Assembly (NCBI GenBank): GCA_030272585.1
Contig: BSYQ01000007.1
Location: 252,001-316,000, forward strand
DNA length: 64,000 nt
Direction: 5' to 3'
Origin: Bryopsis sp. KO-2023
Lineage: Eukaryota > Chlorophyta > Ulvophyceae > Bryopsidales > Bryopsidaceae
Positions 10,020 to 21,148 of the stretch are shown piece after piece (position 1 is the stretch's first letter; every line of letters begins with the position of its first letter). The position numbers and the translations under genes were made by a program. The notes below the pieces were generated by a model. That model made no database searches. It was not told where the DNA came from and saw only the letters and a list, made by a program, of their open reading frames with translations.

Positions 10020-11218
10020 CAACGTCAATAAAAACCGCCAAACGTCACCGTGGATCGCTATCTCGCTCCACGTGACTACAGTTGAAAATAGATCGCCACG
10101 ACAGAAATTAAGCAAAATACAAACTCTTTTTATATCTCGGGGGGTGTTGGAAACAATAAGTTGTGGCGAAAACAAAAAAGACAAAAGAAAAAAAAAGGTG
10201 GCCAACGCATATCTCCAAGCCACCACACACGTCGTCATCCCTATGTCCCATCGCCACCTAGGCAAAGCCATCGCCAATGGAGGCCTAATAGGCCCACGCC
10301 GTCACACATATCGCCATCGCCACCCAAGTCAAACACCAAACGCACGTCCACACCCACTGAAATATCCACGAAAGACAAGAAAAATAGATCCCACCCCCCA
10401 TCGCCACTGCTTTGCCCCATCCTCGCCGAGCCATGCCCCTTTTCTTCATGAAAATATTGGTTTCGCTATTGTAAGAAACACACACAAACGCCTGAAGCGG
10501 CACCAGCTGCGAATCTATTACAGTCGCCGAGTATGGATTGTAGTGGTACTGGGTGGCGGCCATGCGAGACAGTGTCTGATGTTCGATGTAGCAACGGCAG
10601 TAGTGTTCGTTAGAGTATCCACCATCTCCCTAACGACAATCCACCTCGCCGCGTGACGCGCCATCCCAAAAATATAAAAACAAGAGGTACAAAGCACTTG
10701 AACAAATTGCCTGTGGTGTTTCGGCCCAATATCCATCCCACTGAAACATCCAACCAAGGCCATCATTACAAAACCTTAAGACATTAAATAAAGGGCATAA
10801 CGAAATCATATTGCTTGCATTGTTTCAGCCCACATAACAGCGGGGTTGACACCCAACACTTTTCCCAAACAAAAGTTTACAGCTTGACATCCATCCTACT
10901 CAAGACTCCAGGCTCGCCTAAAATCGCCAAGAAACGCCCCCTCTTTTCCACCACCCCGACATCTCTCCCAGTGCCAACACTCATCGCCACTCCGCCAAAC
11001 CTATCGCCAGTGCCATGCCCCATCGCCACTCACATCACCATTCCACGACTCCAACCCACGTAGCCACCATGCCCGGACCGTCGCCACTGCTTTGCTCAAT
11101 CGTCACGAACCCACCATCGTCGATAGCCGCATACCCCATCGCCAACCATTTACCACATACCCTCATCTCCACACAACGAAACTCACACGTCCACATAACA
11201 GCGAGAAAATAAATCCTA
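10020..11218. other. TCGCCA-rich, gene-free stretch
   Basis: Short ORFs occur in several frames, but none has a recognisable domain. TCGCCA and ATCGCCA motifs are frequent, as at 115-300 and 18,240-18,520. It is the landing site of both hAT elements, which suggests an older non-coding repeat. Confidence 0.45.
10491..10935. repeat. Diverged dispersed repeat, copy 2
   Basis: Partner of 9,229-9,400, matching in two blocks (10,491-10,560 and 10,849-10,925). The blocks are separated by about 280 bp that is absent from copy 1. The DNA around it (10,020-11,218) is TCGCCA-rich and has no convincing gene. Confidence 0.45.
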
Positions 11219-11419
11219 ATCACGATCAGACATGGGCTGAGACCCCTGTGCACAGCACAGGACAGAACAGATGTGCATAGGTGCCTGGGGACAAACACAC
11301 AGACTGCACAGACCCCAAGTCTGTGCAGGTTCTGTCTGGACAGGGTTCACACAGAGATGGACAGGGTTCACACAGAGATGGACAGGGTTCACACAGACTT
11401 GGTTTTTTTCAATATTTCA

Positions 11420-11935
11420 TTAAAAACTGCAGTCACCCCCAGCAAAATCCATATCCCCTTTTCCCCCATTGTTTTCCCCTTTGTTTTCCCCATTGTTTTC
11501 CCACTATAAACTGCAGTCACTCCTGCAAATTCCATATCCCATTTTCCCCCATTGTTTTCCCCTTTGTTTTCCCCATTGTTTTCCCACTATAAAATGCAGT
11601 CACTCCTGCAAATTCCATATCCCATTTTCCCCCATTGTTTTCCCCTTTGTTTTCCCCATTGTTTTCCCACTATAAACTGCAGTCACTCCTGCAAATTCCA
11701 TATCCCATTTTCCCCCATTGTTTTCCCCTTTGTTTTCCCCTTTGTTTTCCCCATTGTTTTCCCACTATAAACTGCAGTCACTCCTGCAAATTCCATATCC
11801 CATTTCCCCCCATTGTTTTCCCCTTTGTTTTCCCCATTGTTTTCCCACTATAAACTGCAGTCACTCCTGCAAATTCCATATCCCATTTTCCCCCATTGTT
11901 TTCCCCTTTGTTTTCCCCTTCTTCCCATTTCGTTA
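11420..11935. repeat. 83-bp minisatellite inside the hAT element
   Basis: About six units of 83 bp contain CACTATAAACTGCAGTCACT and CCATTGTTTTCCCCTTTG. One unit is 12 bp longer because CCTTTGTTTTCC is doubled. The block lies downstream of the transposase stop and gives strings of FPFVFPIV in translation that are not genes. A short CCACCTCCCCA repeat follows at 11,955-12,025 and encodes the acidic tail of the transposase. Confidence 0.95.
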
Positions 11936-11942
11936 TTTCGTT

Positions 11943-14900
11943 TCATATCATTGCAGCCTCCACCTCCCCAGCCTCCACCTCCCCACCCTCTACCTCCCCA
12001 CCCTCCACCTCCCCACCCTCCACCTGCCGGCTACCCGCTGTCTCTGGTGTTCTCCCTGACTGGCTGCCTGGGTGTGGGTCCTCTTTCTTGATCTGGGGCA
12101 ATCTTCCTGCCTTCGGAAGCATGCTATGCCCGTTCCACGACAGGAAGCTGAGGTACCGGATGTTCTTCGTGGACAGCTTTGCCCTTCGAGCCCTCACGAT
12201 AGCTCCTGTTTTGGAGAAGGACCTCTCCGAAGATGAAGAGGATGCAGGGACACACAAGAAGTCCGCAGCGAGGAGCTTCAGCACCGGGAAAGCTGAGCCC
12301 TCTGTCGACCAAACTGTAGCGGGCACTTGATACCCCTACCGCCCTGCAAAAATAAACAAACAAAAACAAAGGTCACAACATGTAATTTCTGTTTCTGTTT
12401 CTCTTTTAAAGGCTAAAACAAAAATGACATGTCCCTTACAGTGGATGTCCCTGAATGCGATCAAATGTGGATTTGGAAATAAACAATTGTGATTAAAATT
12501 ATTAAAAAAACAAAAATTCAAGAATACCTTTGTCTCCATGAAGCGAGTCAGCTCTGCCTCGACAAATTCATCGGCTTGGGTTTGGGCGCCTGCTGGTGGT
12601 GCTGCTGATTGGCTGGTTGGAGTGTCCCAGTTGAGGAAACAATCCTCCATGTCGACATCGGCAGGATCGTTATCAAGCTTCATGCCGACCTCCTCCATCT
12701 TCTGCAGCATGAGTGCCTTGATTTCTTCCCTTACCTGTGCCGGAAAACGTCAACACAGATGGGCACATGTGAGTCACATGATGTGACACAAGCAACGAAA
12801 GGAAGCACAGAAACACAGAAGCAAAGACAATTAACGAACCTCCTGCAGCAGGCTGTCCTTGGATGGAAAATCCTGTCGTGTTCTTTGGAAGTATTGCCTC
12901 CCGCTGGCATACTATGGATCCGATCACGATCTAATCGGTCGTGGATTGATCGGTCCGACCGATTAAATCGTGATCGGGTTTTTCCGATCAGATCGATCGC
13001 CGATCAAATCGGTTTGGCCGATCATCGATGGAGATCGGCCGATCACCAATCTGATCGGCTGACCGAGTTAATCGGCCAACTTTGATCGGCCGATCACGAT
13101 CACACCGTCCAACATCGGCCGATCAAGCGCCGACAGGGCGAGGCGCTTGATCGTGATCGTGATCGTGATCGGAGATGCCGATTAGATCGGATCATGATCG
13201 GTCAATTGATCGGTCCATCACAAATGCCGAGAAATCACCACCCACAGGTGTTTCTGAGGTGCAAGGATTCGAACCTGGGACCTAACAGACTAGAGACAAA
13301 CGCATTAACGCTTGGACCACTCGGAGCCACGGTCACTAGGTCATCCGTGTCATTATATACCTCAGTTTGTCGGACTAAGAGATCACGTATATAATGACAC
13401 GGATGACCTACAAACCGTGGCTCCGAGTGGTCCAAGCGTTAGTGAGTATGCTTCTAATCCGTTAGGTACCCGGTTCGAATCCTTCCACCTCAGAAACACC
13501 TGCGGGTGGTGACTTGTCGGCATTTTCGCGAGACCGATCAATTCATCGATCAAATGATCAATACCGATCATGATCGGATGCAGGTCCGATCACGATCACA
13601 CCGATCAAGGTCAGCCGATGAAGTGCCGACAGGTCGCGGCGCTTGATCGTGATCGGAACAACCGATCAGATCGGTGATCGGCGAACCGATCACGATCACG
13701 ATCAACATGTGATCGGACGATCAAGAGCACGATCAACATTTGATCGGCCGATCACGATCACGATCACCGATCAGCCAAAAATGAAAAAAAAAAAAAAAAA
13801 AACCGATCATTGCTAAAATCGGTTCTAGGACGCAGTTATGATGTCGGATTACTGCTGTGACCTAATATTACCTTAGTTTTGGAAGATCGATCAGATCCAT
13901 AGTATGCCCGCTGGTGTCTTTACGCTTGTACACGTGCGCATCGAGAAAACCAAAATCCCTATAACAAGCATGTAACCCACAATTACAAACAAAGATACAC
14001 AAACACCTCTGCTTCACACTTTCAGAAGTTATTGTTTTTATACTTGCCTGACGGTTGTGTCGAGGGTGGCTATGACCAGACACGCAAACACCCAATTTGG
14101 TGAGTCCATTCTCGCCCGAACATGCTCAGCAAGCATCTTCATGAGCTTCAGGAGGTCCCCATCTGCAGCCCCTTCCCCTTCTTGATTCATAGGGCAACCA
14201 GCGTTAAGGTGCTCTATCAACTGCAGAAAAACATGTCGGCATTTAGAAACAAAAGATCACAAGAAAAGGTTGACCACAGAAACACAAGGAAAGACATGAA
14301 CGTTTAAAAATACGTACCCTGAAAAGGACTTTCAAAACCGAGCCTGCTGTGGGCTTTGTCTCAGATTCGAGGACTTTTGATGTCCTCATCACGGGTTCGA
14401 GGGCTGTCATCCACCCCTGGAGAATCTCCAGTGGAGATGCACCCAGTGCTTTCGCTCCAGCCCGTCCACAAAGGCAGCGTAGTTCTTGTCTAGCCACGCC
14501 TGGCACGGGCCCTTGATCCTGAGCAATCTGTTGGGACACAAAACCAAACAATTTCAGCAAACAATTTGTACAATCACAACAACGAAACAAGATAACACAC
14601 ACATGATCATCACCTTTCCATCATGAAGTAGGTGGAATTCCACCTTGTGGCCTGTGGCATTTTTAACGCCAACACGACCTTCGGGGATCCCTGAGGCAGG
14701 AGGTCATCGGCACTTTCTTCCCCCGTGTCTTCCATCTCCCCAGCTGCACGGATGTTCTCCCGCTGCAGGTTATAAAGCTCTGCTTTGGATTTTGTGGATC
14801 TGTAAGGAGCATTAACAATAACAAATATAAACACTTAACAGTCAATCAACAAAATTAACAAGCAAGCAGAAGTGGGAAATATAAGGGATTTTTCGCAGAT

Positions 14901-17701
14901 CTTCCTTCTGTTTTTCACACCTGTTCATGTGCTCCACAAATTGGGTGCCGCGCCTGAGGCTCAAGTGGAACTCCGAGTTTTCGGTTTTGTGTGCCTTGAA
15001 CGTGTCGCACACTGCATTGTGCAACACGTGGCACATACAGGGCATCCAGTCCCATTTTAGGTTCCTACGATACATAACACAACTCAACATTCCATGAAAT
15101 CAAAAATTAAAATAAAACACAAAACAAAACAAAACACAAAACAAAATACAAAACAGTAACTCACCTGTCAAAACAGTGTACCACGTTGCTCCCCTGGTCT
15201 GTTATTATGGTGGGCCGGTACCAGGTCAGCCCAAAGCGCTCGATTTCCTCCTCCACGTGTTGCCGAATCACTGCAAACCACACACATGAAAACCCAATTC
15301 ATCAACAAATCAAAAACAAAAACAAAAACAGAAAGAAAAACAAAAACAAAAACAATAACAAAAACAAAAACAAAAACAGAAGCAAAAACAAAAACAAAAA
15401 CAGAAGCAAAAACAAAAACAAACACAATAACAAAAACAAAACCATACTCACCATTTGAAGTTGCGGAGTCTTCTTGGATGGGCATCGCTCCCAGCACCCA
15501 CGTCTTCATCCTCCAAGGCTGCACCGTGTCGTCCATTCCATGCACTGTCAGTGTCATGAATTTGTCCTGCCTGCGACTGGTCCATATGTCGCAGGTCAGG
15601 GCTGGCTTCTGTTGCCTTTCCTGCAGCCGCTTCATGCTCTCCCGCATCTTTGCCACCCCCTCCTCGTAAAGGGATTCTACCTGCACCAGATGCACCAACA
15701 GTGAAAAAACACACCACACAGAGCACAGAAACAGCACACATGCAACACAAGTAACCCACAGACACAGCACAGGGATAACACAGACATTGCACAGGATCAA
15801 CACAGACATTGCACAGATGCACACAGGTAACACACAGACCATACACAGAGACAGCACAGATGTTCCACAGACATAGCACAGGTGCATAGACAGTGCACAG
15901 AGATTACACAGGGAAAAAACACACCACACAGACCACAGATGCAGCACACATGCAACACAAGTAACCCACAGACCATGCACAGACACAGCACAGGGATAAC
16001 ACAGACATTGCACAGGATCAACACAGACATTGCACAGATGCACACAGGTAACACACAGACCATACACAGATGTTCCACAGACATAGCACAGGTGCACAGA
16101 CAGTGCACAGAGATTACACAGGGAAACAAAACACACATGTACTTACCCTGCTTGTGACTATTTTCCTTGAGAGTTTTGGTGCTTTGGGGTTGAGGAGGGC
16201 ACTGTAGTGTTGGAAGGCCTCACTCTCACAGACTGAGAGTGGGAGGCCTTTCATCGCCACCCAAAGGGCAGCACCTCGGGCGATCCTCTCCCACGCATGT
16301 GTCCGGGCCTGGTAGGGGGCTGCCGTGATATACCTCTCCATCACATCGGCCCGGGTGGTGTCGGTTTTGGCATTGGGGATGGAACACATAGAAACAGGAT
16401 TAGCAACAGAAACAAGATTCAAACAAACACACAAACAGGATTCAAACGAACAAACAGGATTAAAACATACAAACAGGATTGAAACTAAAACAGAAACAGC
16501 AACAGAACTTATACTTACTCTAGCTGGGCCAGGCGGTTGTCGAGGTCCTCCGCATTGAAGATCCGGTGGGTCCTCGCATGCGCCACGGGGGTGGTCAGGC
16601 TGCTGTTGTGGAAGGAGACCCGCTCCCCACACAGGTTGCAGACAACCTATGAAACAAACAAACAAAAAAACACAAACACATCAGTAATGGGCACAGGCAG
16701 TGTCTGTGCACTATCTGTTCACATTCTGTACGGGTCTGTGCGGGTCTGTTCACTATCTGTTCATTATCTGTTCAATGTCTGTTCATATCTGTGCACTATC
16801 TGTGCACTGCCTTTTTTTTTTTCCTTTCTTTCAAACAGGTTCTTATTAAAAAAACATGCAACTGCAGAAGCAGGAAAAGAGTTTATACAAAAAAACAGCA
16901 CAAAATCACTTACCTTCACCACCTTCCGACCACCCTGCTCCGTGACTTCCTTGTTCATGACCCCATCGATCATGTACAGGGGCCGCACCCATCGCAGGGG
17001 TGACTTTCCCTACAAAACATTAACACACAAAATTCAAAATTCAGAACACAGCATTAACATGCACATCACATGCACATGCAGTCCCCCCCCCAGTTCAGGC
17101 TGGACATTCAAACATTTCAACATCAAAATTAACATTCACATTCACATGCACATGCACATGCACATGCAGTCCCCCCCCCCACAGCTCAACATCAACAGCA
17201 AAAACATATTCTTACCTTGCGGGCGGGCACCTCCTTCACCTCCATCACCTCCTCCCCTTCCCCTTCCCCCTGCTCGAAGGCCCTGTGCAGCGGCTCCTTT
17301 CCCTTCCCCTTTGCTATGGGCTTCAACACCCCATGCAGGGTGTTTCTCCTCCTTGGTCTGCTCCCCTGTGCTTTGGAGCCTCTCCCTCCTCTCCCTCCTC
17401 TCCCTCCTCTCCCTCCTCTCCCTCCTGTCCCTCCTGTCCCTCCTGTCCCTCCTGACACTCCTGACCCTCCTGACCCTCCTACTGCTCTTGACCCTCCTGT
17501 TTCTCCTGTTCCTCCTGTTCCTCCTATTCCTCCTGTCCCTGCCTGTCGATTTGGCGTCTCCAATCCCATGCTCTGGCCCTCTCTTTCTGGCGGGACAGCT
17601 GCCCCACTACACTCTTGAAGGCGAGCCGTCTCCCTTTGATCGAATTCCAGCAACGCGCGCTCCTCCCTCTCCTCAAAAGTAGCGATCTTTTTGGGGGCCA
17701 T
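11943..17701 (-). CDS. hAT transposase with BED zinc finger (about 13 exons)
   Basis: This enzyme cuts hAT elements out and reinserts them. The ATG at 17701 (MAPKKIATFEEREER) is preferred; the upstream frame has no ATG. Exons read on the minus strand are 17701-17216, 17009-16914, 16646-16519, about 16,378-16,147, 15680-15452, 15270-15165, about 15,061-14,922, 14,800-14,625, 14,528-14,320, 14,218-14,047, 13958-12,838, 12,736-12,532 and about 12,343-11,943. Landmarks in order: a Gly-rich stretch from GGG/ACAGG-type repeats, a BED finger (VCNLCGERVSF ... HARTH), LNPKAPKLSRK, LTCDIWTSRRQDKF, IITDQGSNVVH (catalytic Asp), MPCMCHVLHN, TRWNSTYFMMER and a C-terminal dimerisation block (CVPASSSSSERSFSKTG). 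The exon from 13,958 is split by the MITE at 12,908-13,906, so the gene is probably inactive now. Introns hold CACAGA-type and AAAAACA repeats. Exact junctions of some exons are estimates. Confidence 0.85.
13240..13345 (-). other. tRNA-like sequence, left arm of MITE palindrome
   Basis: On the minus strand GTGGCTCCGAGTGGTCCAAG resembles an A-box region, and CCAGGTTCGAATCC is a B box. The stems are poor, so it is a tRNA relic. It mirrors 13,410-13,500; the two meet near 13,388 with the shared inverted arms ATATAATGACACGGATGACC. Confidence 0.6.
13410..13500 (+). other. tRNA-like sequence, right arm of MITE palindrome
   Basis: CGTGGCTCCGAGTGGTCCAA is followed by an anticodon-loop-like CTTCTAA and by CCCGGTTCGAATCC. 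It looks like a tRNA-Arg(TCT)-type relic, but the acceptor and T stems do not close well. It has diverged from its mirror copy at 13,240-13,345 in the middle part. Confidence 0.6.
15295..15440. repeat. AAAAACA microsatellite in a transposase intron
   Basis: Runs of AAAAACA with AGAAGC and AATAAC variants fill the intron between exons 15680-15452 and 15270-15165. On the opposite strand it would encode FVFVF-type peptides, which are not real. Confidence 0.9.
15715..16135. repeat. Tandem duplication of CACAGA-rich intron sequence
   Basis: A unit of roughly 190 bp made of GACATTGCACAGATGCACAC, CACAGACATAGCACAGGTGC and similar phrases occurs twice with small internal differences. It fills the intron between exons about 16,378-16,147 and 15680-15452. 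The phrases echo the CTGTGCA subterminal motifs of the element. Confidence 0.75.
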
Positions 17702-18178
17702 TTTCCTTCTCTCTTTTCTTTTCCTTTTTTTGCTGTAGGTACGCACACAGGTCGGCAAGGGTTCGGCAAGCGAAAACGTCGAAAGGGCAGGAATGGTTGC
17801 GCCCTTCTATTTGTAGTGGCGATGCCGTGAAAGAGTGAGAGAACGCATTGTGCAACACAGTGCGTTGTCTGTGCAGCACAGTGCGCCGTCTGTGCAGCAC
17901 TGTGCAGCACACAGACCACGTGATCTGTGTGCTGCACAGTGCTGCACAGACAACGCACTGTGCTGCGCACAGTCGCACGTGGGCGCACAGGTTGTACAGG
18001 GGGTCGAACTTCTGTTTCACACAGGGATTGTACAGTACAGGACAGACGTGGGTCTGTCCTGTGGATTTTCGGAAAACAGGACAGGACAGGACAGGGTGCA
18101 CAGAACCTGCACAGAACCCTGTCCTGTGCGCCGCACAGGACAGGGGTCTGTCCTGTGCAGCCCATGACTGATCACGAT

Positions 18179-19078
18179 CAACACCAGACACTTACCAACA
18201 TCTCAATCCCACTTTGTGCCCCATGACAAAATCATTCACCGCATCGTTGTACCGGTCTCCATCCTATCACCAACGACTGACACACGTACAACATCTCGCC
18301 ACAAATGTCCCCCTTCGCCACAACTCCCCCTACGTCGCCAACCACACACCGTCCACAAACACACTAAAAGGCGCTATCTTTTCGCCATCCAAACGACGTC
18401 ATCAACACAATCACGACATTTCACCACACCGTACACCACAAAATAAAATAAAACACATACAAAACAAACCACCCACATCACAGCTCCCTCGCCACCCCGC
18501 ACATGCCAGAATCGCCAAAATTCACCTGTGACTGTTTTTGGTTCCATGTTTTTTTTTTGGTTCTATCGTTCGTTAATTCAAAGTACATTATCGCATCCAC
18601 CGCGCCACCCCTGTCGTACTTCCGCCTTGTGCAAATCTCCGATTTGTGTCCTTCTGCTTGTTACTTGTTACAATTGGACGGCCAGGCACCTGAAGGATGA
18701 TGTCTTAACTGTGGGCGGAGTAAATCGTACAAAGGAGTTTGGGATATAGCACACTGAGATGATTACACAGAAAACATTGTCCCTTTATACTCCACAGGAT
18801 CGTACTGTCAATTTGACAGTGTCAAACTCCTGCAACTGAACAACCAACTCTAACCATGCTGATCAGTACAATCCAACCGACTCTAACTGCATACCCGACT
18901 GGCTCAAACCCATCGTACACACATACAGGTCTCGGCAGTACACACATCCCATCATGGCTGCCATATGATTGTCCCATAGAAACTGACAAAGCCTACCAGA
19001 AACATCCAAACATAGATCAAGGAAAAGCCCATCCTATGAATCCAATTCTGCCATCTATTCTGACAGCACCCTACACAT
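18179..19078. other. Stretch without a recognisable gene
   Basis: The first 340 bp are TCGCCA-rich like 115-300. The rest has small ORFs only, including a frame at 18,856-19,200 with no known motif. No terminal repeats were found. Confidence 0.4.
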
Positions 19079-19260
19079 GTGGGAGGGGCGCCGAACCCAA
19101 AGAGGACATGGCAAGAGTTACAAATGGGCATGTTGGCAAGGTTTGGAGTGGCGCCAGCGACGTTGGTGGCCCGTATCTTGGAACGGAAACAAAAGAATGA
19201 CGAAACTGTGGGGGAATACGCCTCTGCACTCTCCCAGATGCAGCAACAACTCAATGCGAG
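19079..19260 (+). pseudogene. Ty3-type gag capsid fragment
   Basis: A short frame contains TWQELQMGMLARFG and ETVGEYASALSQMQQQL, spaced as in the Ty3/Gypsy retrotransposon gag capsid region. No other element parts adjoin it. It is the fossil remnant of an unrelated LTR element, broken and probably old. Confidence 0.5.
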
Positions 19261-19429
19261 TCGACCCGGGTTCGAATCCTCCTTGAGTCGACCGACTCCC
19301 TCTAGTCGGTGGCTGGTGGGCTTGGCTCACGTCATTCATGCATTAAAAATGTATATAATAAATAATACTTCGTTCTTTAATCAATTGAATCAGTTCTCAG
19401 TCGATTAACACATTAAAAAGTGCTTAATT

Positions 19430-19760
19430 GTGTGACCTGTTTTAGACAGGTGCCAGGTCGGTCTGGACAGGCGGCCCACCTGTCCAGACCGACTTGGAGT
19501 CGGTCTAAAACAGGTCACATTGGGCGTCACATCGGTCTAAAACAGGGTCACACCGGTCTAAAACAGGTCACACGAGTATGACCGTACTAGACAGGCGACA
19601 ACCTGTCTGGAAAGGTCAAATCCGGTCTGGAAAGGTCAAATCCGGTCTAGAAAAGGTGGCCTTTACTAGACCGGATTTGACCTTTCTTGGACCGGATTTG
19701 ACCTTTCCAGACCGGATTTGACCTGTCTAAGAAAGGTCAAATCCGGTCCAGAAAGTGGTT
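19430..19760. repeat. Inverted-repeat cluster of GGTCTAAAACAGGTCACA and GGTCAAATCCGGTC motifs
   Basis: GTGTGACCTGTTTTAGAC at 19430-19447 is the perfect inverted copy of 19556-19573 and encloses a 19-bp-arm hairpin (CCAGGTCGGTCTGGACAGG and its mirror, 19451-19497). From 19,600 to 19,760 AAAGGTCAAATCCGGTC units occur in both orientations. The style recalls the repeat-packed MITEs at 12,908 and 30,061. No target duplication was found. Confidence 0.7.
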
Positions 19761-20062
19761 GCCGGTCCGGTCCGGTCCGGTCCAACGGGTCGGCGCCCAG
19801 GTCTGGCTGGCAGCTCAGAAGGTTTCAGACAGGGGACCTGACACTGAGGCAGACTGTCAGGTCATGTTGATGGATAGGACCTTGAACGATCAGTTTGGAT
19901 CAGAGGTGCAGCCTAGGGTATTTGGGCAGCACCTCAGGGTATTCTTGTAACTCGATTTTGGGGTTGAACACTCTCTCTCTCCCGCTCTCTCGTGTCAGAA
20001 CTTGTTACAGCCTTCTAGGCTGTTGTTTCAGGCTGGCAGACTGCTTCAGAGTCGCAGTCTAC
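19761..20062. other. Left flank of A1 (part of an older host element)
   Basis: Unique sequence ending in TCTAC (20058-20062), the outer flank of A1. There is no convincing gene. Its former continuation is inferred to be the far end of the 27,929-28,181 spacer, because GTAGA, the reverse complement, flanks A2 at 28177-28181. Confidence 0.4.
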
Positions 20063-20632
20063 TGAAACGGATTTGTTTCCTGAGGCTGAATACTTCCAGC
20101 CGCCACTTAACCCGTTCTTCACACACGTTGGGAGACGACCAGAAGTTCTGTAAGAAAGGTCTGAGACACGAGAGTATACAACTGAATCTTATTTCAACAA
20201 GCTTGTTCTTTACAACGATCCCCAGCCTTTTATACTCTCAGCCCAGAGCTTCTAGAAACTCCCAGCCCATCTCCTAACCTTACAAATACTAGCTATCATC
20301 TAGCTCTCCCCAAAACGTCTCTATCATTTCTCAGCTCAGCCCTTCTAGCCAGAGCTCCGACTAACCCTTTATAACCCTTGATAACCTCTAGACTAAGGAC
20401 CCAGACTGAAGCTCCTTTCAGTCTGACTCCCGACTCTCTACCCAAACTCTCAGCCATCTGAGACCTGACACTGAATATACTGAACCTGGTTCGAACTCTT
20501 TTCACTACGTTTCAGCCTCTCATTGAGCATCACGTAACTACCCCATTCCAGTCAGTCCGCGACTACCTGGAACTCTCAGACTGTAACCTCTGTTTTCCGC
20601 CTAGATCTTCGCCTACTAAGTCAGCCGTTTCA
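20063..20632 (-). repeat. A1 3' LTR (570 bp)
   Basis: Identical by eye to the A2 5' LTR at 28182-28751 in the markers checked, including a run of four C (CTCCCCAAAA) where the A1 5' LTR has three. It contains TATAAAAGG (minus strand) as the likely promoter TATA box. A polypurine tract (AAGGGGGGAGGAG on the minus strand) abuts it at 20633-20645. Confidence 0.95.
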
Positions 20633-21148
20633 CTCCTCCCCCCTTAGAGAGAGATCGCTGACCCAGCGATGTTCTGTACACTAAGTTCGTATTGCACGAC
20701 TCACCAGAACTGCCAAGTGACTTAACTCGCTTATTCTGAGAATACCTCTGATATAGCTGTAAGCAATATTCTCCGACGTTTTCCGTAACAACTTCCCGAT
20801 TGCGACTTGAGCTGAATGTTGGTTTCTGCTTATGGTTACTTCTGCCGCTGTGACATCCCATCCCAGCCCGTTCACACATAAACCCAACCCTGTTCAATAG
20901 ACTTCACAGCCCACACTGGAAATCACACAGTCTCAGCTCTAGTCAAACTGTAATTCTCACAAGTGTTTTTACACACTCAGTATGTTAATTGTTTTCCAGA
21001 AATTCCCTCTACCCTCACTTGATCCATTCACTGTTCTTTTCCTTTTTCTTCCAAAAACAAAATAAAATTCAAACACCCAATTACCAACAGAAAATCATAT
21101 TTCACTCTTGATCCTATATTTTTTTTATTTTTTATTTTAATATTCAAC

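Larger units (their letters stand above)
12908..13906. mobile_element. 999-bp hAT-type MITE with GATCGG repeats and an inverted tRNA-like pair
   Basis: TIRs start CATACTATGGATC and end GATCCATAGTATG. They are flanked by a perfect 8-bp duplication CCCGCTGG (12900-12907 and 13907-13914). Both halves are packed with GATCGG, CGATCA and CGATCACGATCA in both orientations. The centre is a large palindrome of two tRNA-like sequences facing apart. The element sits in a transposase exon. Its ends differ from the host hAT, so it belongs to another family with an 8-bp target. Confidence 0.92.
11227..18170 (-). mobile_element. Large hAT transposon (6.9 kb) with perfect 8-bp TSD
   Basis: The left end is CAGACATGGGCTG at 11227. 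The right end at 18170 reads CAGTCATGGGCTG on the other strand. The target duplication ATCACGAT is perfect (11219-11226 and 18171-18178). Both subterminal regions are rich in CTGTGCA-type motifs. Inside are a transposase gene on the minus strand, an 83-bp minisatellite near the left end and several intronic repeats. A 999-bp MITE is nested in one transposase exon, so this copy is probably no longer autonomous. Family relatives in the window are the 403-bp element at 9,609 and a stub at 27,898-27,920. Confidence 0.95.

Noticed and set aside
11273-12059. FPFVFPIVFPL-repeat proteins
   Set aside because: Translation of the 83-bp minisatellite in the hAT element, in overlapping frames without any other protein feature.
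13240-13500. Pair of functional tRNA genes
   Set aside because: Stems close poorly and the anticodon regions have drifted; they are relics carried by the MITE.
14610-16665. Separate Cys/Val-rich proteins (CVLFPCVISVHCLC type) on the minus strand
   Set aside because: They are translations of intronic CACAGA repeats between true transposase exons.
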